The notes under the pieces: generated by a model
The model's database searches: none
The model's input: the letters and a program-made list of their open reading frames with translations, nothing else
Told to the model about the DNA's origin: nothing
Source: JAQVUB01 sp033809415
Lineage (GTDB): Bacteria > Verrucomicrobiota > Lentisphaeria > Oligosphaerales > Oligosphaeraceae
DNA: 25,158 nucleotides
Direction of reading: 5' to 3'
Assembly: GCA_033809415.1 (NCBI GenBank)
Contig: JAPXLT010000032.1
Span: forward strand, 1 to 25,158
Part shown: positions 15,221 through 23,186 of the stretch, piece after piece
Layout: the number at the start of each line of letters is the position of its first letter
Position numbering within the stretch: the first letter of the stretch is position 1
Program-made: the position numbers and the translations under genes

Positions 15221-15835
15221 TTATTTGATGCGCAGTCCTCCATCCTTGATTTGCCAGAGGAGTAGGGAGGCGAGTGTTCCATAGGGTGAATAGCGCTTGC
15301 GGTACACTTCGAATTCCTCTTCATCGAGGGAATCAAGCTGATGCAGCAGCATGATGCCGCGTCGGATGCCGAGGTCCTTGAAGCTGAGCACGTCCTTTCG
15401 TCCAAGTGCGAAAATCAGCAGCATTTCGGCAGTCCAGACGCCGACTCCCTTGAGCTGCACCAGCTCGTCGATGACCTCCTGGTCGGATTTTTGCGGCAGG
15501 GCGTCGAAATCGATGGTGTTGTTCATTTTGGCCTTGGCAATGCCTTGGAGATATTCGATTTTGCGGGCGGACAGTCCACAGGTGCGCAAATCGTCAAAGG
15601 AGGCTTCGAGCAGATTTTTGGCAGTAATGGGATCGAGCAGTTTTTCGACGCGATCAAAGACGGCACTGGCGGCTTTGAAGGAGAGTTGCTGCCAGACAAT
15701 GCTCTGCACCAAGGCAAAAAACGGATCGCTCGAACAATCGAAGGATTGCACATTGGCCTGCTTGATCAGCTCGGTGAATTCCGGCGCCTGGCGGCACAAG
15801 GCCGCTTTATCCTGCTGGGTGATTTCGAATCGCAT
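15221..15835 (-). CDS. AlkA-type DNA-3-methyladenine glycosylase (HhH-GPD)
   Basis: A 204-residue base-excision glycosylase of the HhH-GPD superfamily. FFALVQSIVWQQLSFKAA (39-56) is the conserved AlkA/Mag1 helix; the helix-hairpin-helix is LKGVGVWTAEMLLIFAL (128-144), and KDLGIRRGI gives catalytic Asp154. It has no FeS-cluster cysteines and no N-terminal TBP-like AlkA domain, so it resembles the compact Mag1/AlkC-like single-domain form that removes alkylated purines. The frame stays open to 15940, but the extra 35 residues are encoded by an intergenic CACGAAAAG-type repeat and the plus-strand promoter, so MRFEITQQDK at 15835 is chosen. It runs divergently from the 16002 operon. Confidence 0.9.
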   Translation of the reverse strand: MRFEITQQDKAALCRQAPEFTELIKQANVQSFDCSSDPFFALVQSIVWQQLSFKAASAVFDRVEKLLDPITAKNLLEASFDDLRTCGLSARKIEYLQGIAKAKMNNTIDFDALPQKSDQEVIDELVQLKGVGVWTAEMLLIFALGRKDVLSFKDLGIRRGIMLLHQLDSLDEEEFEVYRKRYSPYGTLASLLLWQIKDGGLRIK

Positions 15836-15844
15836 GTTAGGAGC

Positions 15845-15891
15845 TTTTTTAACAACGAAAGGGTACGAAAGTTTGTTGTTTTGACGGATGG
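15845..15891 (+). repeat. Modular intergenic element D (partial)
   Basis: TTTTTTAACAACGAAA, a GGGTACGAAAG unit and then TTTTGACGGATGG, matching parts of the tract and linker at 9649-9719. It sits between the AlkA-like start and the divergent promoter; no plus-strand gene precedes it. Confidence 0.7.
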
Positions 15892-15933
15892 GTTTGCCAG
15901 GGTCTGGTCGGTTGATTTCTCTGTTGTCATATA

Positions 15934-15962
15934 TTGACAAAACAGGTTGTCTTCTTTATAAT
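15934..15962 (+). promoter_or_regulatory. Consensus promoter with GntR/LacI-type operator
   Basis: TTGACA (15934-15939), exactly 17 bp, TATAAT (15957-15962): a full sigma-70 consensus. The palindrome GACAAAACAGGTTGTC (15936-15951) covers the end of the -35 box and most of the spacer. It is 12 of 16 identical to the one in the promoter of the regulator at 25068-25083, in the same register. A bound repressor would block RNA polymerase. The start near 15969 leaves a 33-nt leader. Confidence 0.85.
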
Positions 15963-16001
15963 ATACTTGGTTTCCAAGCCGGATGATACGGAGAATGCAA
16001 C

Positions 16002-16733
16002 ATGTGGAAAGCACCATTTGAAGAATTTCTGGAAAACACCCGTGCCTGCTGGGACTTTGCCCTGAAGGGTGCATGGGATCAGCACCGACGTCATCCGGAT
16101 TTGACGCGCAAGCATTGCCTCGAGGAACGCTCTTTTTTCTGGGAAATCATTCGTAGCCGCGAAGTGCCTATTTTTGAGAAGTGCGGCCAGCTGGCGGAGC
16201 AGGTGGCGGATGTCTCCGAGATGGAGCTGCTTTATCCGGAAGTTTTGGCACGGGCTAAAGAACGGTATGCCAAACTGGGCGAAGAAAAAACAGAGTTCGA
16301 AGAGGGGAGGAGCTTGCGTGGTACACAGCACCCGACGCAGAAAGCCTGGTGCTATATGCATATACGCAATGCAAAACAGCCGGACTCCTTTTTGCAGCAC
16401 CCCGCGCATGTTGCCGATGATCTGCGTTTTATCATGGATCAAGCGGAAAAAGAGCATGGCTGCACGGAACTCTATACGGCCAGCTGGCTTAATTCATACC
16501 CAGGCTTTCAGCGTTTCTTCCCCGAAGCATGGCGCAGCAATATTACGCCAGTCCCACCGGATGACCTGGGACCGACAACGGGATGGCAGGGACAGTTCTA
16601 CAATCGTCGCGGAATGCTGAATACTGCAACGGCAGCCCGTTTCCTCGAGACGGGATGCCTGCCTTTCCTGAGAGTCGAGACGCATTGCCCCTTTGCATTG
16701 GTACGGCAACATTTGCAAATCTTGGGACTTTAA
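16002..16733 (+). CDS. Uncharacterised 243-residue protein
   Basis: I do not recognise the family. The protein is soluble, with no signal peptide or membrane segment. It is rich in aromatic residues and His, with an N-terminal helical half (WDFALKGAWDQHRRHP, then EERSFFWEIIRS) and a C-terminal half containing ELYTASWLNSYPGFQRFFPE, GWQGQFYNRRGMLN and THCPFALVRQHL. The last, with several His and Cys residues, could hold a metal or catalytic site, but nothing confirms it. CGGAG lies 8 nt before the ATG. It is the first gene after a strong regulated promoter and 17 nt upstream of an amidohydrolase gene, so the two probably act in one pathway controlled by the regulator at 23971-25032. Confidence 0.8.
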   Translation: MWKAPFEEFLENTRACWDFALKGAWDQHRRHPDLTRKHCLEERSFFWEIIRSREVPIFEKCGQLAEQVADVSEMELLYPEVLARAKERYAKLGEEKTEFEEGRSLRGTQHPTQKAWCYMHIRNAKQPDSFLQHPAHVADDLRFIMDQAEKEHGCTELYTASWLNSYPGFQRFFPEAWRSNITPVPPDDLGPTTGWQGQFYNRRGMLNTATAARFLETGCLPFLRVETHCPFALVRQHLQILGL

Positions 16734-16750
16734 AACAGGAGTAGTTCGTT

Positions 16751-17698
16751 ATGCACTTGGATTTTCATGCACACTGCAATACCGATGATCGTGAATTGAT
16801 CCGGAAGTATGTGGACAACTGTATTCAAAATGAAACCATGGTCGCTTTGTCCGGCGGGCTGCATTATGGCGGTCATGATTATGTCGCCAATGAGGACGTG
16901 GTCAAAATCTGCCAGGAATTTTCCGAGGTTCTGGTTCCCATGGCCAAGATTGATTTATGGGATACGCCGCCGGACCCCGCAGAAGCCCGCCGTTATGCGG
17001 ACATGGGGGTGAAGGGCTTTAAGTTCATCTATCCCTATTACGAATACGATCATGAAAGCTATTTGCCGCTTTACGAGGAGATTGAAAAACTGGGGTTGCC
17101 AGTGCTTTTCCATACGGGAGACTATGCTCCTAATCCGGCAGACTTAAAATACCGCCGCCCCGTGCTCAAGAACATGATGCCCATTCACCTGGACTGCATC
17201 GCTCGCTCTTTCCAGAAGCTCCATATTGTCATGGCGCACATGGGAACGGCATATTTCCGGGAGATGGCAGCCAACCTGGTCAAGACGCACAAGAATCTTT
17301 ATTTTGATCTTGCCGGTTGCGGCGCCTTCCTGGGAGTCGATGCCTACCAACTTGCGGAACTCATGCGCTCGCCACTGTTGCCAGGGGGAGGACCGCAGGC
17401 GGGAATGCGTAAACTGGTCTTTGGCTCGGATTCCTATATCAGCTTACCGTATATTCAGTGCCAGGCCTTAAACGCTTATCAGGAACTGCTCTTCCGGTGC
17501 CAGATGAGTGCAGAGGACACCCATGATATTCTGGGAGGGACTGTTGCCGGATGGATGGGGATTGCCTTGCCCGATACAAGCAAGGTGAAGAATATGACAA
17601 CGCCCTGGGATCGACGGCAGCTTGATGGAAATCCTCCCGACGCGGTCATTCCTTCCGACCCCCATGAGTTCTTGAAGCATAAGAAGGATGACAAATAA
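16751..17698 (+). CDS. Amidohydrolase (Amidohydro_2-like metal-dependent hydrolase)
   Basis: A 315-residue TIM-barrel hydrolase: HxH metal ligands H6 and H8 (DFHAH), H121 in VLFHTGDY, H163 in IVMAHMGT and D227 in VFGSDSY, the standard metal-site set of the ACMSD/Amidohydro_2 group (decarboxylases, lactonases, amidohydrolases). It is probably cytoplasmic and uses Zn or Mn; the substrate cannot be told. AGGAG lies 9 nt before ATG 16751, and the gene follows 16002-16733 by 17 nt. Given the shared operator with a glycoside-hydrolase/Gfo-Idh operon, a step in breakdown of a sugar acid or lactone is a reasonable inference. Confidence 0.88.
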   Translation: MHLDFHAHCNTDDRELIRKYVDNCIQNETMVALSGGLHYGGHDYVANEDVVKICQEFSEVLVPMAKIDLWDTPPDPAEARRYADMGVKGFKFIYPYYEYDHESYLPLYEEIEKLGLPVLFHTGDYAPNPADLKYRRPVLKNMMPIHLDCIARSFQKLHIVMAHMGTAYFREMAANLVKTHKNLYFDLAGCGAFLGVDAYQLAELMRSPLLPGGGPQAGMRKLVFGSDSYISLPYIQCQALNAYQELLFRCQMSAEDTHDILGGTVAGWMGIALPDTSKVKNMTTPWDRRQLDGNPPDAVIPSDPHEFLKHKKDDK

Positions 17699-17713
17699 CT
17701 ACGTGCAGTCCAT

Positions 17714-17752
17714 TTTTTGTCCACGGAAAGCACGGAAAGCTCGGAAAGTTTT
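17714..17752 (+). repeat. CACGGAAAG-type repeat 3' of the amidohydrolase gene
   Basis: 17714-17738 is the third copy of the 25-bp unit at 8389-8413 and 9993-10017, here 15 nt after the stop and in sense orientation, followed by one more unit (CTCGGAAAG). Confidence 0.9.
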
Positions 17753-17772
17753 GGTGGCGGTTTGTTTTCCGA

Positions 17773-18801
17773 TCATTCTCGCAGTTTGATCAGGTAGACT
17801 ATGCCGGTCACTCGATTGGTCGGGTTTTGGTTTTCCTGGTGGATCAGTTCGATTTCGCCGTTGAAATACAGGCTTTCGAGCGCTCTGTACGTTGAGAAGC
17901 CGTGGCATTGCATGCCTTCTCCGGTATGCAATTTTGCGATTGCGTTATCGCAGATATGCGCCAGATGGGACGGCCCATTTTTGCGGAGGTATTCCCGCAT
18001 GGCTTCGAGGCATCCGTCCGGCATAGTTTCATTGATGTCATCATACAGGGGCGACAGCTTTTCAATGTGCAGGGTGTCAGCGTCGATGTAGCCGACCGAA
18101 TTGACTGGCAGCTCCGTGGTTTTCGGGGGATTGTGCCCGAATGCCAGCGCAGTGATCGAGAGTGCGACTCCATCAGCATATTTTGCCGCCAGGATGCGCG
18201 AATTGGTCGTCGCGAAATAGAGCCTTTCCGGCTGGTCGCGGAAAATGACGATGCTGTCGGCTTCTTCCCGGTATTCGGTCAGGGCATAGCGCAGTGCGCC
18301 GATATGATCTCCAGTGCGCAAAAACTCTTTTTCGACCAGTTGTGTGACAAAATCCGAGCAGTGTATTTGTTTTCCATCTTCGAGGGTGCACGCTTCGTTT
18401 CCCAATGGTTCGGATGCGCTGGCAAAGGTCATTCCTTCGCGCAAGTGCTGGTTCATCATTTGGTTATGGATTGGGCCGCGTTTGGCGAAGACCCCTGCGC
18501 TGCCTTGGCTGATGAGGGCAACTTCCCCCTTGTTTCCCATGAATGGGTGGGCTTTTCGCTGGTCTCCGCCGCTATTTGTCCGGCTATGCCAAAGTCCGGT
18601 GGTGCCATGCATGTTTTTCAGGGAATATTTTTCCTCCCAGAAGCGGCTATGCCCGGCCACTTTGGCGTGCTGCATTTTTTTGCCGTTATGGGTTGCTATG
18701 CCCGTGTAGTACCCACTCCAAAGCCCTTCGATGCGTTTGCCACATTCCCACAGAATCGGCGCTGCTTCGCGTTTGCCAGTATATGCTACCCATACACACA
18801 T
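17773..18801 (-). CDS. Stand-alone class II glutamine amidotransferase-like (Ntn hydrolase) protein
   Basis: A 342-residue protein starting MCVW at 18801, so Cys2 would become the N-terminal nucleophile after Met removal, as in GlmS, PurF and GltB. GLWSGYYTGIA (27-37) and GLWHSRTNSGGD (69-80) followed by AHPF (84-87) match the GHTRWATHG...AHP region of the glutaminase domain. The family's usual synthase domain is absent. The last ~90 residues (YLRKNGPSHLAHICDNAI, YRALESLYFNGEIELI) look like a winged helix, suggesting a regulatory role, but this is uncertain. GGAGAAG lies 7 nt before ATG 18801; the longer frame to 18840 runs into a repeat. Monocistronic and convergent with the amidohydrolase operon. 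Which amine acceptor or partner it uses is not visible. Confidence 0.8.
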   Translation of the reverse strand: MCVWVAYTGKREAAPILWECGKRIEGLWSGYYTGIATHNGKKMQHAKVAGHSRFWEEKYSLKNMHGTTGLWHSRTNSGGDQRKAHPFMGNKGEVALISQGSAGVFAKRGPIHNQMMNQHLREGMTFASASEPLGNEACTLEDGKQIHCSDFVTQLVEKEFLRTGDHIGALRYALTEYREEADSIVIFRDQPERLYFATTNSRILAAKYADGVALSITALAFGHNPPKTTELPVNSVGYIDADTLHIEKLSPLYDDINETMPDGCLEAMREYLRKNGPSHLAHICDNAIAKLHTGEGMQCHGFSTYRALESLYFNGEIELIHQENQNPTNRVTGIVYLIKLRE

Positions 18802-18822
18802 GATATTTCTTCTCCGAATTGT

Positions 18823-18994
18823 AGTGCCTTTACAAGGCACTGTCTTTGGGTGGGTTCCTCACCCCAGGCCAGGGGTTAAGCATGGTTAAGTGCCTACGGC
18901 GCAATGCGTTACGCCAATCCGCCCGATCCGTCCGATCCGACCGATCTGTCGTCCGTGTAAAGTCCGTGTCCCGTCCGTGTAAAGTCCGTGTGGG
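18823..18994. repeat. Composite intergenic repeat, copy 2, with GATC and 11-bp tandem units
   Basis: 18831-18915 matches the repeat at 8145-8230, with wobble-type change (GTGCC for GCGCC) that keeps the TAC-loop hairpin. Three 9-bp units containing CGATC follow (18921-18947), then four 11-bp units GTCCGTGT+NNN (18951-18994). At the left edge AGTGCCTT-TAC-AAGGCACT (18823-18841) forms a perfect palindrome just upstream of the amidotransferase gene. Confidence 0.85.
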
Positions 18995-19010
18995 TTGCGG
19001 GCGATCAGTC

Positions 19011-19050
19011 CATGCCAAGCCTTTTCGTGTTTTTTCGTTGTTAAAAAAAA
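19011..19050 (-). repeat. Period-9 tract 3' of the Gfo/Idh gene
   Basis: On the minus strand, 8 nt after the stop: a run of T, AACAACGAAAAAACACGAAA and AGGCTTGGCATGG, the last part shared with 9609-9629. Confidence 0.75.
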
Positions 19051-19058
19051 TGTTGGCG

Positions 19059-20270
19059 TCACACGAGGTCGATATATCCGTTTGCGCGGTATCGGAAGTG
19101 GATTTGTCTTTTTTCGGCGATGGACAAGTCAGCCGCGATGCAAACGGCGTTGCTTAGGTATCCGGCGTATGCGTCCTGGGCGGGGCGGCACGAGCTGTCT
19201 TTCAACATTTTGACGAGGTTGAGCGCGTGGAGATTGTCAGCGCCATTATGCCCTCCCGGCACAATCGGCACTGCAATATGTTCCGTTTTGTTGGAGAGGT
19301 TTTCATGGATGCCGATCTGATTGGAATCGATATTGCCCCAGATGCGTCCTTTGGAGCCGATGATGTGGATGTTTCGTCCGCCGCGTTCTCCGATGCAGTT
19401 GAAAGCGAGGGTGAAATTGACGAGGATGCCGTTCGAGTACTGAATGGAGACAACCTGATTGTCATATACATCCTTGTCAATGTTGTAGATGCAGCGGTCC
19501 AAATCCCGCTCGAGGGAATTCTGCAGGACTGCGTCGCCGGCCGCTTCGCTGAACTGAGGCTTTTTGTAGTACAGGCAGGTGCCCTGGGCAGGGCAATCAA
19601 GGCAGTTCTCAGGCAAGGTTGGATTAGGGCGGAAAAGAAGACTCCCGCCAAAGGAAGAAACGGTTTCCGGACGCCCCCCGGCAAACCAGTTCATCAAATC
19701 CATGTCATGGCTGGATTTTTCCATCATCGAGCCGCCGGACTGCTCCGCAAAGCGCCGCCAGGGCGAACGGGTTATGACTGAGGAAATGCCCGGCATCACC
19801 AGTTCGTCGGCCTGCATCGAGATAATGCGTCCAATACGTCCGCTGTCAACCTGTTCCCGGATGATTTGGTAGAACGGCGCGGAGCGGAGAACGAACCCGA
19901 GGACGAGCTGCGAGCGGTTTTCACGCACCACGTCCAGTATTTTTTCGCTGTCCTGCATGGTTGTGGTCAGCGGTTTTTCCAGTGCCAGGGGGATTTTTCG
20001 TTTCAGCACTGCGATTGCCGGCTGATGATGGAGATTGTTTGGCGTTGCTACTACAGCACCATCGAGTTCCTTCTCGCTATCGAGTAAATCCTGCCAGTCT
20101 GTGTAGTAGCGGATCGTTTTTTCGTCGATCTTTGCGTAATCGAGCATATTCTTGGTATGCACCCAGGACGGGTCTGCGCAGGCTACGATCTGCACTTCTC
20201 CGGAATCCACCAATGGTTTTGCGTAGGCCAGGCTGCGTGCGCCACAGCCAATTACAGCAACTTTAAACAT
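19059..20270 (-). CDS. Gfo/Idh/MocA family oxidoreductase
   Basis: A 403-residue NAD(P)-dependent dehydrogenase. The Rossmann motif VIGCGARSLAYAKPL begins at residue 6, EKPL at 98-101 supplies the conserved catalytic Lys, and SHDMDLMNWF (187-196) corresponds to the substrate-site His/Asp segment. C223, C226 and C232 (CLDCPAQGTC) are the Cys cluster found in many sugar-type Gfo/Idh proteins, possibly structural. It probably oxidises a sugar, inositol or sugar acid in the cytoplasm. GAGGT lies 5 nt before the start; the gene follows the secreted hydrolase gene by 9 nt, so it is the last gene of the regulator operon and likely processes the released sugar. Confidence 0.92.
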   Translation of the reverse strand: MFKVAVIGCGARSLAYAKPLVDSGEVQIVACADPSWVHTKNMLDYAKIDEKTIRYYTDWQDLLDSEKELDGAVVATPNNLHHQPAIAVLKRKIPLALEKPLTTTMQDSEKILDVVRENRSQLVLGFVLRSAPFYQIIREQVDSGRIGRIISMQADELVMPGISSVITRSPWRRFAEQSGGSMMEKSSHDMDLMNWFAGGRPETVSSFGGSLLFRPNPTLPENCLDCPAQGTCLYYKKPQFSEAAGDAVLQNSLERDLDRCIYNIDKDVYDNQVVSIQYSNGILVNFTLAFNCIGERGGRNIHIIGSKGRIWGNIDSNQIGIHENLSNKTEHIAVPIVPGGHNGADNLHALNLVKMLKDSSCRPAQDAYAGYLSNAVCIAADLSIAEKRQIHFRYRANGYIDLV

Positions 20271-20279
20271 GTATGACCT

Positions 20280-23162
20280 CTATTGGATACGTTCGTTAAC
20301 GGGGGAAGGGAATTCGAGCAGGAACAATTGCCCGCGGTCTTTTTGAAAATCAAAGGTGATTTCCTTGCCGGACACTGCAAGTTTTTTGCCGCCATCGCAT
20401 TCGATTGCGGACAGCAGGGGCTGGGGGAATGTGACCGTGACCTGCTTGGCGGGATTGTCCGTGTAGTTGGCGGCATAAAGCAGGACTCGTTTGCCCAGGC
20501 TCAATGCCTTCAGGCGCAGATACGGCGCATTTTTCTCGAAGTCATAGAAGCGCACGCCGTCGGTAAAGAACTCCTCGAGGGGCTGTGCGATGCGGATGGC
20601 CTCGACAACCGGTGCCAGGGTAGGTGCATTGAAGATGGTGGCACCTGCATAAAACACGATCATTTTCGGCTTTTGCATCAGGGATTCGAACATCTGGTAT
20701 TTGAGCATGACTTTGCGATCAAGCCGAGTTTCCGTCCCATATCCGCCAGCCAGCAGGATCGGGACGGTGACGTCACGGCCCAGGTATTTGGCATACATTT
20801 CCATGGCATCGCCAGGCTTGACGCATTCGTATAGGCCGCCGTAGGTATAGGACATGATTTGAATGAGATCGCAGTATTTGCTCAGCAGCTTGTAGTCCAG
20901 GAATCCCTTGATTTTGATGTCCTCTGGTTTCTGGAATTCCTTGCCGGCGCCCTGAACGCAGGTCAGCAGCATCGGCTTGCGGTCTGCCGGGTATTTCCCT
21001 TCTGCTTCGGCCAGCCCCTCCTCGAATGCCTGGCGATACAGCGAATACCAATATCCTATGCGGGAGCACTTGAAGTCAACCCATTCATTGTACAGGGATG
21101 GATTAGTTGCCTTGTTCCGGACGATCTCCTCAGGCTCCATGTACTCGATGTTTTTCTTGGCCAGATACTCTCGGAAGAGCGCCTTGGTCTTGGGTGCATA
21201 ATCGACCTTGTCTTCGAGCATGTTGGTCATTTCGTCATCATATTCAAGTGAGATTCCGTACTTTGCCGCTTCTCTTGTGCGGCGCAGGGTGCCCGCGATC
21301 GGCTCGTCATCCTTGTCCAGCGCCAGGGAGACGACCCCATGGGTGCCTTGTCCACTGCCAAAACTGAAAGGCTTCCCATCGATCCCGTAGGCGATGTGCT
21401 CGTCCTTGATGCCGGTGTACTGCGGCACGACTGCCGCGATCAGGAAGCCTTTGGCGTAGGCTTCGTCACGGAATTTGCTGAACCGGTCGGGGTCATCGTC
21501 AGCAACAGGGCTGTACCATGAGCCCATGTAGTTGAAGCCGCAGGCATTCAGGCTGTTAAAGCAATCCGGATAGGAGTAGTACATCATTCTCAGCGGAACA
21601 TAGCTCGGTCCGATAAAGATTTTCTGGAATGGGCGCACCGGTTCGATGGCGGTGTGGGTGATTTCCATGATTTCCGGGCGTTGTTTCTCGCCATCGTGTT
21701 CAAGCCAGTATTCGCAAAGGGACTTTGCCCCAACCTTGAAGCGCTCTGGCGCAATGCGGCCAAAGATCAAATACTGGTTGCCGGAGAGGAAGTAGAGGTA
21801 TGCCTCATAGTCGTTGAATTTCCGCCCATTGACGACCCGCTCGCCGGTTTTCTTGTAGGTCAGGAATTTTTCCCCCCATTGATTCTTTGAGTTCCAGTCG
21901 GCGCCGGCGCCATGGGAACTCATGCCATCGACCAGGATGTCGTCAGTCAGCGAGAAGTGGAAAATGCCCGGTTCCTGGTCATTGGGGATAATCGTCCGTT
22001 TCCCTGCGATTCGGAAGGAGATTGGCAGTGGGATGCGGTCGGTCATGCCTTCATGTTCATATTCGCATTTGATTATGTGCTTGTTTCTTACATCCAGGGT
22101 CTTGGCCTGCGGGAAGTCCTTCGCCTCGAATTTGACGGGCGCATACTGCGCGTCATCGGTCAGCAACAGGCAGTCTGCACACAAGCGTCCCTTGGCAACG
22201 AGAGAGAGCATCTGAGCGCCGCCTTTGGTCGTGAAATTACCGCCGTACACCCAGACATATTTTCCGGGGCCGGCATATTTCCCCTGAGATACCTTTTCGT
22301 TTGCCGGGGTGTCAATGTGATTCAAGTGCTTGCCATTATACTCGATGAAGACTCGTGGTGATTCCATGTAGCCGTAAATGCGCAGCCAGATGTGCCACGT
22401 CCGCTCCTTGCTGAAGAGGGTGACCGGGTCCGTCACTTCCGCAATCTGGAAATTCCAGTCCATGCGTTTGTTCTCGAGGTCGATTCCTCCTCGACCTGAG
22501 AAGTAGTCCGGTTCGAGGTCATATCCCCAGTTGGTTGGCGACTTAAAGGGGTATATGTCTTCTATTTCCCGCCAGATGACTTCATGATCCTTGTTGAATT
22601 CGTTGCTGGATGGGGTCAGCTGCATGGAAAGGTTGCGATAGCACACGGTTCCTTTTGCCTGCCAGATGCAGGCGTTCAGGGAGATTGTTTCAATGTCGTA
22701 AGGCACGCGCTTCGAGACGCTGAATGTTTTCCATTCATCGGTCGGATCGAGTTCGGCGTTTAACCAGAAAACCGGCTGTTTGTCGCTGCCTTTGACGGAA
22801 CGGTGCATGGTTGAGACAAAGACCTTGCCGCCTTTGCCAAACTCGATGTCCGCTGTCTTGTATTCACCGCTCACAGTTAGCAGGGAACCCTTCGCGAGCT
22901 TGTAGTCCGCCCGGTAAGTCAACAAGCCATTGACATCGGTGCGCTCCGAAACAATTTTAGCAAATTTTACGCCGTTGCTGTCCGACTCGATCGAGCCAGT
23001 CGTGTTTTTACCATCGAATCTGAATCCCCAGCCGGTCGGCGCATTGCCGGACATCGAGGCAAAGTCACGATTCGGCAAAAGCTCCTCCGCAAACAGGGAA
23101 ACAACGGCTATGAGCAGGCACAAAACTGCACTGGGAATATTCTTTTTTCTGGGATGCTTCAT
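20280..23162 (-). CDS. Large secreted glycoside hydrolase-like protein (TIM-barrel, GH42-like)
   Basis: A 960-residue protein with a Sec signal peptide (K-rich start, hydrophobic 10-24, SLFA|EE cleavage near 25). A carbohydrate-binding-like beta domain follows (LPNRDFASMSGNAPTGWGF... typical of CBM/DUF N-termini), then a second beta domain up to about 380 (TWHIWLRIYGYMESPRVFIEYNG). The middle part (~470-860) reads as a TIM barrel: CGFNYMGSWYSPV, GISLEYDDEM near 640 with a candidate acid/base Glu, then CDLIQIMSYTYGG and ILLAGGYGTETRL. A C-terminal beta domain (VRFYDFEKNAPYLRLK...LLYAANYTDNP) ends it. The catalytic Glu pair is not assigned with certainty and the GH family is tentative; the substrate is probably a complex glycan. 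It lies 24 nt after the pseudopilin gene; AGGAG precedes the ATG. Confidence 0.75.
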   Translation of the reverse strand: MKHPRKKNIPSAVLCLLIAVVSLFAEELLPNRDFASMSGNAPTGWGFRFDGKNTTGSIESDSNGVKFAKIVSERTDVNGLLTYRADYKLAKGSLLTVSGEYKTADIEFGKGGKVFVSTMHRSVKGSDKQPVFWLNAELDPTDEWKTFSVSKRVPYDIETISLNACIWQAKGTVCYRNLSMQLTPSSNEFNKDHEVIWREIEDIYPFKSPTNWGYDLEPDYFSGRGGIDLENKRMDWNFQIAEVTDPVTLFSKERTWHIWLRIYGYMESPRVFIEYNGKHLNHIDTPANEKVSQGKYAGPGKYVWVYGGNFTTKGGAQMLSLVAKGRLCADCLLLTDDAQYAPVKFEAKDFPQAKTLDVRNKHIIKCEYEHEGMTDRIPLPISFRIAGKRTIIPNDQEPGIFHFSLTDDILVDGMSSHGAGADWNSKNQWGEKFLTYKKTGERVVNGRKFNDYEAYLYFLSGNQYLIFGRIAPERFKVGAKSLCEYWLEHDGEKQRPEIMEITHTAIEPVRPFQKIFIGPSYVPLRMMYYSYPDCFNSLNACGFNYMGSWYSPVADDDPDRFSKFRDEAYAKGFLIAAVVPQYTGIKDEHIAYGIDGKPFSFGSGQGTHGVVSLALDKDDEPIAGTLRRTREAAKYGISLEYDDEMTNMLEDKVDYAPKTKALFREYLAKKNIEYMEPEEIVRNKATNPSLYNEWVDFKCSRIGYWYSLYRQAFEEGLAEAEGKYPADRKPMLLTCVQGAGKEFQKPEDIKIKGFLDYKLLSKYCDLIQIMSYTYGGLYECVKPGDAMEMYAKYLGRDVTVPILLAGGYGTETRLDRKVMLKYQMFESLMQKPKMIVFYAGATIFNAPTLAPVVEAIRIAQPLEEFFTDGVRFYDFEKNAPYLRLKALSLGKRVLLYAANYTDNPAKQVTVTFPQPLLSAIECDGGKKLAVSGKEITFDFQKDRGQLFLLEFPSPVNERIQ

Positions 23163-23186
23163 GATTTCTCCTGTGGACGAGGAATT

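Noticed and set aside
18818..18846. Promoter of the amidotransferase gene (AAGACA, 17 bp, TACAAT)
   Set aside because: The predicted transcription start would cut through the Shine-Dalgarno sequence at 18809-18815, so the real promoter is probably elsewhere.
17902..18879. Plus-strand frame of 325 codons
   Set aside because: Antisense to the glutamine-amidotransferase-like gene and running into an intergenic repeat; no SD and no domain.
19449..19463. Third operator-like palindrome GACAACCTGATTGTC
   Set aside because: It is 15 rather than 16 bp long and lies inside the Gfo/Idh coding sequence without promoter elements, so probably coincidental; an intragenic binding site is possible.
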